Positions 1-8,529 of a DNA stretch of 12,088 bases are shown here, piece after piece. The stretch lies in contig QKYT01000256.1 of NCBI GenBank assembly GCA_003550305.1, forward strand, positions 51,505 to 63,592. The letters run 5' to 3'. Source of the DNA: Glomus cerebriforme (lineage: Eukaryota > Glomeromycota > Glomeromycetes > Glomerales > Glomeraceae). Position 1 is the stretch's first letter. Every line of letters starts with the position of its first letter. Under the pieces are notes generated by a model. That model was not told the origin of the DNA. It made no database searches and saw nothing but the letters and a program-made list of their open reading frames with translations. Both the position numbers and the translations under genes were made by a program.

Positions 1-96
1 GATCCAAAAAGCAATTTTATTTCTCCCCGAAATTGAAATTTGGGTTACACAAGATTCCAAAAATGGAAATTATTTTGTCGATCACTTAAATTTTGG

Positions 97-116
97 CCGG
101 AATTACCGGAATTACC
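97..116. repeat. Two-copy 9-bp tandem repeat CCGGAATTA
   Basis: CCGGAATTA occurs twice head to tail (97-105 and 106-114), followed by CC. It lies in the GC-richer block at 1-160, which contrasts with the extreme AT content that follows. The block has no open frame of note and looks like the edge of a dispersed repeat cut by the window start. Family unknown. Confidence 0.6.
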
Positions 117-128
117 AAATTTGAAAAA

Positions 129-152
129 CACCGGTGATGATCACCGGCGGTG
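129..152. repeat. GC-rich palindromic cluster built on CACCGG
   Basis: CCGGTGAT (131-138), one base, then ATCACCGG (140-147) form a near-perfect palindrome. CACCGGTG at 129-136 is itself palindromic, and a further CACCGGCGGTG partly overlaps at 142-152. This could be the terminal or subterminal part of a dispersed repeat. No function can be read from it. Confidence 0.6.
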
Positions 153-160
153 ATAAATAG

Positions 161-1130
161 CAAACTCCTTTTTTGTTTTAAAAAATTTTTTTTTGACCAA
201 ATTTTTTAATTTATATTATTTTTTTTTTTTTTGAAGATATGTTAAATCATAAACACTTTATTCTGTATTAATACAAATAGTGGTATACAATATTTAATTT
301 ATATTATTAGATTTATAATTCAAATTTATATATTATATAATATCTGTTAATATTTTCATATATATTATAATTAGTATAAAAGTACAACCTAATTTAAATT
401 TAGTTTATTTTTTTATTATTATTACAATAATTTTTAAACTGATTAATATTTCAAATATTATTTTATTAGTTTTAAAATAAATTGAATCTAAATAACAGAT
501 AATATTTTAATTACCAGTATTTAGCATTTATTTTTATAATTTATCTATGAAAACTTTTATAGAAAATAACTTGTCAAATATACTTATATTAAAACTTATC
601 ATTACTAATAAAATTTTACGTTAAATAAAGTTTAAATTAGGTAATAATAAGTTTTATAAGAAAATAAGCTCCTGTATCAGCTTATTTTTTTGTAAGATAT
701 CGAAGAAAAATATTATGAGCACTATTAATATCTTTATTAAGGTTTGTTTACATTAAGGATAACAAAACATTTTAGATTCATCTAACTTTTTATGAATATA
801 ATCACAGAATTTACAAGTTTTACTTGTACATTCTTTTATACAAATTACTTATATACTTTATAAATCAAATGCTGTTAAAAGTAATAATGTAACTATATAT
901 ATATACATGGCTTAAGTAGTTTTAAAACTAATAATTTTTTAGATTTAAAACAAGATAATTTATGTATCATTACCCATATCAAATTATTTCTTGAATGTAA
1001 AATTTAGGTAGTAATATTATACAATAATTTTTATAAAGTCATTTAGTTAGCTTATAATGATAATCATTTACAAGATAACAGATTCTTTTGTAAATTTATA
1101 ATATTATAATATAATATAATTTACAATTAA
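161..1130. other. Gene-less AT-rich stretch
   Basis: This is almost pure A/T sequence with poly-T runs and short AT palindromes. Both strands are densely broken by stops. Apart from the hairpin at 661-688, I see no gene, RNA gene or mobile element. Confidence 0.6.
661..688. repeat. Terminator-like hairpin followed by T run
   Basis: AAAATAAGC (661-669) and GCTTATTTT (680-688) form a perfect 9-bp stem around a 10-nt loop, followed by further T residues. It resembles a bacterial intrinsic terminator, but in a nuclear genome with no adjacent gene it is more likely a fortuitous AT hairpin or a repeat fragment. Confidence 0.4.
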
Positions 1131-1152
1131 AAGTAGTAAATATATTTTAAAA

Positions 1153-1393
1153 TTATAAATAAATATTAAATAAATATTTAATTAATAGTTCTTTATGGAT
1201 AGGATAAGATTTCTCAGACTGGATTTGTATTAATTTGTTTGGTAATAGCAGTCCTATTTTCCATCCTATTTTACCGGTAGGTTTAAAGTAACTTTATCAG
1301 GTATTTTCATTCCTTTCCAAAATTACAGGTATATTTGATCTAAGGGAAGATTGTTTTTATCTTTCACCTGTAATAAAGTAAACATAATATCCC
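1153..1393 (-). pseudogene. Possible decayed coding fragment, family unknown
   Basis: On the minus strand one frame is open for 46 codons (stop at 1153-1155, open up to 1293) with an unbiased residue mix including KPTGKIGWKIGLLLPN. The same frame continues upstream through two adjacent stops (1294-1299) into another readable stretch up to about 1393. The DNA is less AT-rich than its surroundings, which suggests an old gene or element fragment. I do not recognise it. I considered a TnpB/Fanzor partner for the nearby IS607 relic but saw none of the expected motifs. It may be chance. Confidence 0.2.
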
Positions 1394-2549
1394 TTTACAA
1401 TTGTGATGATATAAACAAATAATTGTAACATGCAATATGTATACCAGTAATCTTATTTTTGACAGTGTATTCTTGAATAATAGTTAATAAAGTTTATACC
1501 TATAAAGGAATTTAAAAAAAAAATAATTAATTAATAAATAATAAACTCTATCTATAATATTTTTGCTTATTTTTTTTTATGAATTTGATCATACTTGCTT
1601 TAGAATTTGTTATATATATATATGACATAATTGATAAATTCAACTAATATCATTTTTATCCCATTTAATAGCAATTCTATTTGGATTATAACTAGTTATA
1701 AAATTATGTATATTTGAATTTAAAACAATTATTCCTATTAAATTATTAAATATATAAATTAATTTTCTTAGAATTTAATTTTTTATTTTATTATTTTAAA
1801 TAAATTAAAATAAATAAAAATATTTTCTTATATTTCTGAAAATAAAGAACCTTAGTTTTTAATTCTTATCTCAAGTGATTAAGAAATACAAATACAAAAT
1901 TTACCTAGTCAATTTACCAGAAAATAACTATCATATTTAAGTTATTCTGAAAAAGACTTTACTAACTTAATTTTATGATGAAATAAATATTCATTATGAG
2001 ATTTATCCTAGTATTTAAAAAGTATTATAAGACTGTTAAGAATCTTTTTTAGAATGAAATTTCATATTAAATTTTTTATAATTTGTAGTAAAATTAGAAA
2101 AATATTCTTTAAGCAAATTATTTATAATTTTATCTCATATATCATAAAATATTTCTAAAACCCATTTAAAGTTTGTATTATTTTTAAAATTTATAGAATT
2201 AAAACATCATATTTTTTAAATCCTTTTTTTTTTCAATTGACATCTTCTTTTTTGAATGCGATAAGATATTGATTATACATTTATCATACTGGTTCTATTC
2301 ATTATCTGAATTTTATTTGCTCCTTCTAAGTGAAAAAAAGGTAAATGCATTATACTTTACCTGAAGGTTTTTTTATTTCTTTCTTTTTAAATAGCATCTT
2401 TCTTTTTTTTTGCAATTTGTGACAAAACATAATCCATTATATTACATAGTAATATGTCCTTAATTAGGATTTATTAATAAGTACTGCAATACCATAATCT
2501 ATAACTATACTGCAATTACTATATTTTAATATATGTTTGCAATCTGCAA
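1394..2549. other. Gene-less AT-rich stretch
   Basis: Very AT-rich sequence without a supported gene. It contains poly-T runs around 2220-2240 and 2400-2412, a short hairpin (AGGTAAA at 2339-2345 against TTTACCT at 2356-2362), and several scattered TGCAAT words between 2480 and 2550. If an IS607 second gene (TnpB or Fanzor) once accompanied the recombinase relic, it should lie here on the minus strand, but no trace was readable. Confidence 0.5.
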
Positions 2550-3300
2550 TTTTTTGAAAAACAGTTGAAAACACATCATAGATGTTATATCACAAACACT
2601 GTAATAATTGCAAGTAAGTCTTCTATAAATTCTTCAGTTTCACTATCATTAATACAAATGTTTGAATTATAAATGCCATCCAAATTATTTTGAAATGTCA
2701 TAAATATAATTTGAAATATACAAATTCATTTGGTTTATATATAATTTATTAAGTAAAATAAGTGCCAAAATAATTTGGATTAATTGATTTTAGGATTTGT
2801 GTAACATCTATAGTCTAAACTGAAAACTATAAGCTATATCCAGCTTTTTTCAAGAATCCACTCCATAAGTTCAGATCCAAAATAACACAAATAATCTTTT
2901 TGGATAATCACTACTTCTTCAATTTCATTAGAGTATACTCATTCCAAAAGAGAAACAAACCCTTTGTGCTTTCAGTTAAATTCTAAACTGATGTCACTGC
3001 TAATTTTATATTCTGGATAATGTTATCAGAAGTCTGTGATTTGTAGTTCAAGATCATCTTATTGATGTTTTAAACTGACTCTGATATAGCAAACTTTGGC
3101 CTTTTGCATGGGTTGCTAATCATTTCCAAAGCCTCTGTATACATCTGTATTTGAGTAGAGTCATTTTTCTCCAGGTATTTTAACATAGTAGCCTTTTTGA
3201 AAGCAGCCTATTATCATAACATTTCAACTGAGACATCATATGTCTCTTGAATCTTTTTGGCACTTAGGTAATCTTACTTTGATCCAGATTGTATTTTGTT
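2550..3300 (-). pseudogene. tnpA: IS607-family serine recombinase (TnpA) relic
   Basis: IS607 TnpA is a serine recombinase with an N-terminal MerR-like helix-turn-helix. Reading on the minus strand, YLSAKKIQETYDVSVEML (about 3217-3270) matches that HTH. It ends in three consecutive stops (3208-3216) where family members usually carry Arg-Arg-Trp. A frameshift follows. A single frame then gives YYVKIPGEK-LYSNTDV, the catalytic segment KVCYIRVSLKHQ-DDLELQI (Ser codon 3074-3076), a segment with KHKGFVSLLE, and QKDYLCYFGSELMEW (about 2846-2903). The last segment, EEFIEDLLAIITVFVI, ends at a stop (2585-2587). Dashes mark stops. Order and spacing fit a full-length TnpA of about 200 residues. At least eight stops and one frameshift make it non-functional. 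IS607 elements lack terminal inverted repeats, so the outer limits are approximate. Confidence 0.85.
2585..2701 (-). other. Open C-terminal segment of the IS607 relic
   Basis: This 38-codon frame runs from ATG (2699-2701) to TAA (2585-2587) without interruption. Its last 20 codons carry the IS607 TnpA signature that normally reads E-x-x-EDLLAIITVFVAR. Here the frame stops right after VFV-Ile, at the position of the usual Ala-Arg. It is listed separately because it is the best-preserved part of the relic. It is not proposed to be a gene. Confidence 0.6.
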
Positions 3301-3390
3301 TCTTACTGTAAATAAAAAAATAAAATATGTTCTTTGTTTAAGAAAGTGAGATAATAATAATACAGTATTTGTAAAACATAATTTTCCTTA

Positions 3391-3397
3391 TATAAAA
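3391..3397 (+). promoter_or_regulatory. Candidate TATA box for the MAT2B-like gene
   Basis: TATAAAA lies 175 bp upstream of the chosen ATG. Transcription starting about 30 bp downstream would give a 5' leader of roughly 145 nt. A second TATATAAAA at 3546-3554 is only about 20 bp from the ATG, too close to act as core promoter for that start. In such AT-rich DNA, TATA words occur often by chance. Confidence 0.3.
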
Positions 3398-3571
3398 CGC
3401 AAAGAAAATTAAAACAATATTAATTAATAATACGAAGTGTGTGTTTTATTAATTATTCTGGAATGTTCGAAAATGTTAAAATTATCAAATTACGTGACTG
3501 AATGTGTAATACGTCACTTCAAAATATATCAATACATACCATATTTATATAAAACGTACTTCACGTTTAAA

Positions 3572-5339
3572 ATGAAAGTTATTGTGACAGGAGCTTCTGG
3601 TTTATTAGGTCGTGCTATTTATAAAACTTTTCGAGAAGCAAATTACGAGGGTATTCATTTTATCAGAAATTTTTTAAATAAATTAATTATATTTCAGATA
3701 AATAGGAATTTTTTTAATAGATTTATTTTTAAAATAGTTATTGGACTTGCAAAAAACAGAGTAAAAAATGATTTTAAACAGGTTAATAATCATATTCAAT
3801 TTTTCCTTTTTATTTATTTCATTTATTTAACTGTAAAATTGTTTCTTTTAATAAAGGTGGATTTAACTGATAAATCAGCTGTCGAATTATTAATTGAAGA
3901 GATTAAACCTGATGGTAAAATCTTTTTAATTCTTAAATTTGAAAATAAATCATAACCAAAAAACTATAATTTTTTTTGTTTTTAAAAAAAAGTAATTGTT
4001 CATTGTGCTGCTGAAAGAAGACCTGATGTAGCAGAAAGAAACCAAGAAGCGACTTTCGAAGTATGTTACAATATTTACAATTTTCACTTTAAAATATTTA
4101 ACTTTAATACTTATGAATTCCACAATTAATACAGTTAAACGTACATGCAACAGAACAACTTGGCATATTATCATTAAAATATAAATTTTTATTAATTTAT
4201 ATTTCAACAGATTATGTATTTGACGGAAAGAATCCTCCTTATGAAGTTAATGATACTCCTAATCCAGTAAATTTTTATGGTAAGTGCTTTTTTTTATTCA
4301 TTAACACACTAAAAATTATTTTAAGGCTAAATTAAGAAATTTTAATTTAGGAAATACAAAGTATCAGGGAGAATTAGCTATACAAAAGGTTAATCCCGAT
4401 ACTATAATTTTAAGAGTACCTATATTGTAAGTATTGCGAGTTGTATCATTTTTTTTTTTTTTTGAAACCGTGTATCAGAAGCGAGAAAACTCTAATCTAT
4501 ATGACACATTTTCTATACTTAGATACGGCGAGGCGGAATTCCCTGGCGAATCAGCTGTGAATATATTAGTTGATATTGTAAAGGTGATATTGCTATTTGC
4601 TTCCATTAAGTTCTGCTAGAAGTTTTATTAATTTTAGGGGTTTTTTATTTTTTTTAGGATTCATCAAAGAGGACTGATATAAACAATATTTCTATAAGAT
4701 ATCCTACAAATGGTAATATAGATTATTTACACGTACCTAATTACGCGTCTTATATTAAATATTAAATATTACTTTTTTAGTCGATGATATTGCTAGAAGA
4801 ATTAAAGATCTTACAGGTATTTGGTATTTATTTAGTAAATTCTCTTTATATCATATCATATTTTTAGATTTCTAATAAAATGTAATTTATTTTATTATAG
4901 GAAAATATGTTGAACAGAACATTCCAGGAATAAAAGGGATATTCCATTTTAGCGCAAATGAAAAATATACAAAATATGAAATGTGTAGTAAGTTATTTAT
5001 TTATAAAGATTTTTTTTTATATTTTAAAAAAATTAACCAATTCTATTTATCTATTTTTTAGAAACCTTTGCTAAAATATTAAATTGTTCAATTGATCACT
5101 TAAATCCAATCGATTCAGTTGCAGGTACAGTACATTAAACCAATATTTAATTTTTTTTTTGTCTCTAAATATTCTCGTTACATTTTTAAATAACTTTTAT
5201 AATTTCATAATTGATACACTTATTTTTAGCGAACCAACCTTTTGATTGTCACTTATCAAATAAAAGACTTGAAGAATTGGGTATTAATACAAAATGTATT
5301 GGATTTGAAGAATGGTGGTCAAAATATCTTGTACAATAA
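3572..5339 (+). CDS. MAT2B: MAT2B-like SDR protein (methionine adenosyltransferase beta subunit), 12 exons
   Basis: Exons: 3572-3650, 3738-3781, 3857-3914, 3993-4060, 4135-4279, 4351-4426, 4523-4583, 4658-4712, 4781-4816, 4901-4987, 5062-5124, 5230-5339. They join in frame to 882 nt, giving 293 residues plus TAA. Every intron is GT-AG. The protein is an extended short-chain dehydrogenase of the RmlD/MAT2B group. It has the Rossmann glycine motif TGASGLLG (6-13), HCAAERRPDVAE (64-75, nearly identical to animal MAT2B), STDYVFDG (107-114), catalytic-type YxxxK (Tyr131, Lys135), PILYGE (155-160), a conserved FHFSANEKYTKYEM segment (about 222-235) and a C-terminal NKRLEELGI. MAT2B binds NADP(H) and modulates the catalytic MAT subunit that makes S-adenosylmethionine in the cytosol. 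A plain dTDP-4-dehydrorhamnose reductase is the alternative. The start at 3572 places the glycine motif as in RmlD proteins. In-frame ATGs at 3473 and 3437 would add 33 or 45 residues with no family resemblance. Confidence 0.94.
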
Positions 5340-5460
5340 TTATCGATGCTCAAAATATTTGTGTAACTATAATGCTAAATTATTAACGCACATCACATCA
5401 TGATGATTAAATTTTTCATGTGAAATTTTTATCTTCTTTTATTAAAAATTGTTATTATTT

Positions 5461-5466
5461 AATAAA
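5461..5466 (+). promoter_or_regulatory. Candidate poly(A) signal of the MAT2B-like gene
   Basis: AATAAA starts 122 nt after the stop codon at 5337-5339 and is a plausible cleavage/polyadenylation signal. The assignment rests on position and sequence only. Confidence 0.45.
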
Positions 5467-5771
5467 ATGGGGAAGTTCAAAAGCTTATTTTAATTTTATC
5501 TATTTTGCCCCAAAAAATATGTCGATCTTTTAAACGTTTTTATTCGACGGTTAAATTTATACGCGCAGTAGATTTGTTCAGGTTTAACGCGCATTTAATG
5601 ATAAAAAAAAAACATACAATATAGATCGAAACCAGAATTATATTTTTTTTAATATCGATACTAAAAATACATATATTAGAAAAATTACTGAATCAGCAAC
5701 ATAAGTAGATTCCAATACTTTAAATGTATAAATTTATTACGAATGATTTTATTAGTAAAGCAGGAAAACAA

Positions 5772-5793
5772 TGTGTGTATATATATATATATA
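5772..5793. repeat. (TG)n(TA)n dinucleotide microsatellite
   Basis: Three TG units are followed by eight uninterrupted TA units. Such tracts vary in length by polymerase slippage. Confidence 0.8.
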
Positions 5794-5985
5794 AAGACTA
5801 TATAATATGTGTATAATAAAAAGTATCAAAAGTATTTAAAATGTATTTTTATTAATTCTACAATTGTATGAAAAGATAAATGAAAGTACATGAAATAAAA
5901 ATATTTATTTTAAAGTTTTGGTGATGGAAATTGTCACTTGCAACCATTTCATATGTTGAATAAATGCCATATATAAAATATTTTT

Positions 5986-5991
5986 TTTATT
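5986..5991 (-). promoter_or_regulatory. Candidate poly(A) signal of the membrane-protein gene
   Basis: TTTATT on the plus strand is AATAAA on the minus strand, about 44 nt beyond the stop of the 251-residue gene. A second copy lies at 5904-5909. Either could serve. Confidence 0.4.
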
Positions 5992-6034
5992 TTCATCCAG
6001 CATCACCTCCAGTCAATGCAATAGATCGAAAAGA

Positions 6035-6790
6035 TTATTGAGATTTTTTAGTGGCATCTTGACCTGCAATGACAGTCATGAAACTTAATATTGCTCCTTT
6101 AAACCATTCTAGATCTTTTGGAATATCTTTAGGAACTCCATTATTATTAGTTTGTCTTTTTGAGCCTGCATCATTTGTTGCACTTCCAGCAGATGAATTA
6201 TTATTGTTGGAATTATTATTATTATTATTACCACCAAGATGAACGTTACGATTAACGTCAACACCATCCCATGATTGATCAAAATATTTTTGTAAGAAAT
6301 CCTCCCAATCGTCACCCATCATAGCTATTCTTTCCCTAACTTCACTTTTCAACTGTGCCCAAACACGTGAAGTACGGAATAACCTCCGGGTATCATCGTA
6401 GAACGTTAAAAGGTATGAAATAAAAAATATGAAACATACTGTCGTTATACAAAAGGAGTATAATACCATTAAGGAAACACCTTTTACTGCCGAAGATGAA
6501 AGAACTCTTCTTGGTATATTAAGAGGACGAAGAAGCAGCGCCGTAAACAATCCTCTTTCATTATTATTAGAATTATCATGAGTTGAAGACGTTCCCGCAA
6601 CATCATTTCTAAATACATTTGACCCATTCGGTGTTATATTATTTTGTTGTTGTGATGGATAAAAATTTGCTTGACTGATATTACTGAAGTAAGGATTTTG
6701 ATGTCCTGAAGGTCCTGCAGGATAGTCAAAATCATTGATATCGTCGTACGGACCATACGACGGTGGTGGAGAGTTCGTACGAGGAGACAT
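6035..6790 (-). CDS. Single-pass membrane protein with PPxY motif and poly-Asn tract, family unknown
   Basis: This uninterrupted frame encodes 251 residues. The ATG (6788-6790) has A at -3 and no upstream in-frame extension is evident. Residues 1-78 are Pro/Ser/Asn/Gln-rich and probably disordered, with PPSY at 9-12, a canonical PPxY ligand for WW domains such as those of Rsp5/Nedd4 ubiquitin ligases. A basic stretch (LLRPLNIPRR, 86-95) precedes one long hydrophobic segment at about 104-130. A charged, partly helical region follows (DDTRRLFRTSRVW to DDWEDFLQKYF, 132-170), then a poly-Asn/Ser tract (188-200) and a short C-terminal helix-like EWFKGAILSFMTVIAG. Basic residues lie before the membrane segment and Asp-Asp after it, but further Arg residues follow closely, so topology is uncertain. 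I do not recognise the family. An integral-membrane ubiquitin-ligase adaptor is conceivable from PPxY plus one membrane segment, but that is inference. Confidence 0.85.
   Translation of the reverse strand: MSPRTNSPPPSYGPYDDINDFDYPAGPSGHQNPYFSNISQANFYPSQQQNNITPNGSNVFRNDVAGTSSTHDNSNNNERGLFTALLLRPLNIPRRVLSSSAVKGVSLMVLYSFCITTVCFIFFISYLLTFYDDTRRLFRTSRVWAQLKSEVRERIAMMGDDWEDFLQKYFDQSWDGVDVNRNVHLGGNNNNNNSNNNNSSAGSATNDAGSKRQTNNNGVPKDIPKDLEWFKGAILSFMTVIAGQDATKKSQ
6197..6229 (-). repeat. AAT/AAC trinucleotide run encoding poly-Asn
   Basis: Inside the membrane-protein gene, near-uninterrupted AAT/AAC codons (TTATTATT on the plus strand) encode Asn residues about 188-198 with one Ser. Repeat-length change here keeps the frame, so the tract is likely polymorphic. 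Confidence 0.8.
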
Positions 6791-7300
6791 TTGTATTTAA
6801 ACTTTTAAAATAATTCTTCAAAATTTAAATTGACACTAATGCTTTTATTCCGTTAAGGTATTAAAAAAAAAACTTTTTTCTTAAATCTATTAATGTCTTT
6901 TTTATGAAAAATAATTTCTCCAACAAAAAAAAAATTCTCCGGTCCTATTTATTATTATTCAGGAAAAGAATATTGAATCCAAAAAAAGAAATGTGAAACT
7001 TTATTAGTAAAAAAAAGTTTTTAAGCAGAGAATACTACCCAAATAAAGTTTTTTAACTTTTTTCTTCTCTAAAATGAGATGTATTATAATAAACAAAACC
7101 CAAACAATCAATAATTATAATTTTTCATATACTTACGAACTCAATAAAAAGGAAGTAGGTTGCGGTAAAAAAAAAAAAGAATACTAAAAGAAAAAAAAAG
7201 TTGTTATAAACTTATTTATATAAGAATGATTAACTGAAGTTAGACATACTATACTTGAAAAAAAACACGGGCCCTATTCATAAAAAACATTTATTCCTTT
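6791..7300. other. 5' flank of the membrane-protein gene, rich in A and T homopolymers
   Basis: The presumed promoter region of the minus-strand gene contains many A or T runs of 7-12 bases (for example near 6861, 6925, 7010, 7170 and 7190). Long poly(dA:dT) tracts commonly exclude nucleosomes at fungal promoters, so this may keep the promoter open. No specific factor site is recognisable. Confidence 0.4.
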
Positions 7301-8497
7301 CTTGTTTTTGTTTCAGGCGTTTGTACTTCAGAGAATTACCAAATTTTATTAAAATCACAAGGAATCGGAATCCCTTTTTGATGTCATCTTTTTTTTTTCT
7401 AATAAGATAATTGGACAATTTCGATGAAAGGTGGCTTGGAATTTGGAAGTTGGAAGTTACTCATGAAAATCCGTTTTTTTTTTGAGCGCCATCTGTTAAA
7501 AACTTGCTTTTTGGTTGTGCAAAACTTCTTTCCTCCTTGAAAAATTTATTTTTGAATCCACGAGCAATTAAAAATTTAAAAATACATAAGGAAATCATTC
7601 TTTTACATTCGCATGGTTTTTTGGTGCTTACCTTGTAAAGAAATTGATATGTATATAACATCCTTGATTTTGATAATAATTGTTTAATTTCAATGCAATG
7701 TTTTATTAAAAGACAATATTTGTTGTACTTTTAACTATCTATACAAAGGCCGAATCATAGTTTAAACCATTTGGCACGTGATCAACTTGAGATTTTCAAA
7801 TGATTTTCGCAGCAAACATGATAACCAAATCATACTAAACCATTTTTGGAATGTCTATTATAAAATATTATGCCTATTATAGATTATAGAAAAATACACC
7901 GTTGGTCTTTGAAACTGATCATGGATCAAGGTCTGGATAACCAAAGTTAATTACTGTGAAATAATCACGGAACATTTGGAACAATTTTATATCTTGCGAT
8001 CACTATCATTTTGAGCAAAGTCTGGAAATTTGGCAGCTCACAATAAAATTATTATTCAAACACGAGGGTATCAAGCAATATATATAGGTCATATGATAGG
8101 AAATTTTGAAAATTTTACAATAGTTCTACGCAAAAGATAAATAAGCTTCGATTTTCAACGCCTATTACTTCACCATAAATATAAATATAAAACAACTTTT
8201 TTAGCATGATAATATGAGCATAATATTCATATTCCATAGTCATGTGATTTTAGTAAAAATATTGTGGATCTGTTTCTTTCTCTTTCAAAAGATCATATAA
8301 TTTAGCAAATCCATCTTATAAGTTTTTACTTTATGTAATATAAAAATAAGTATATTTTAAAACTAAGCAAATAATCTTATTACCTATATATATATTATGC
8401 AGAATCCTTCTACTATATTGCTTAGTTTATATTTTATAAGTTTATGTTTTGTAATCAAGATTATTAAATTGCTATATACTTTAAATTCAGATTCTTC
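7301..8497. other. Gene-less region, partly of higher GC, possibly old repeat
   Basis: No supported gene. About 7740-8150 is visibly less AT-rich than the rest and has no long open frame. It contains short repeated words (TAAACCATTT near 7762 and 7839; ATAACCAAA near 7821 and 7938). It could be a non-coding dispersed repeat or LTR fragment, but I found no terminal repeats. A 66-codon minus-strand frame at 7461-7661 shows no recognisable features. Confidence 0.4.
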
Positions 8498-8529
8498 TAC
8501 ACTGGCCTACCATAAATTACCAGATTTTT
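8498..8529. repeat. Left TIR of the Tc1 element with TA target site
   Basis: TA (8498-8499) is followed by CACTGGCCTACCATAAATTA and ten more bases that pair with the right TIR. Only two of 30 positions differ from the other end. Confidence 0.92.

Larger units (their letters stand above)
5340..6034. other. Intergenic region between two convergent genes
   Basis: About 700 bp separate the two stop codons. The stretch holds the presumed 3' ends of both transcripts, a somewhat GC-richer island around 5520-5600 (for example ACGCGCAG and AACGCGCA), and a TG/TA dinucleotide tract. No further gene is visible. Confidence 0.6.

Noticed and set aside
661..688. Intrinsic (Rho-independent) transcription terminator
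   Set aside because: The shape fits, but the locus has spliced eukaryotic genes and no gene reads into the hairpin, so a bacterial-type terminator call is not justified.
3950..4207. 85-codon open frame on the minus strand
   Set aside because: It lies antisense to exons 4 and 5 and introns 3 and 4 of the MAT2B-like gene, has a low-complexity AT-driven composition, and the plus-strand exons explain the sequence.
4434..4619. 61-codon open frame on the plus strand
   Set aside because: It runs through intron 6, exon 7 and part of intron 7 of the MAT2B-like gene; only the exon 7 part is coding.
6109..6315. 68-codon open frame on the minus strand
   Set aside because: It is another frame of the 251-residue membrane-protein gene, with an Ile-rich product arising from the poly-Asn repeat.
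7461..7661. 66-codon open frame on the minus strand
   Set aside because: No recognisable motif, no supporting neighbours and a composition typical of chance AT-rich frames. A small gene cannot be excluded, but nothing supports it.
7740..8150. LTR retrotransposon fragment
   Set aside because: The base composition differs from the surroundings, but I found no TG...CA termini, paired LTRs, primer-binding site or reverse-transcriptase motifs.
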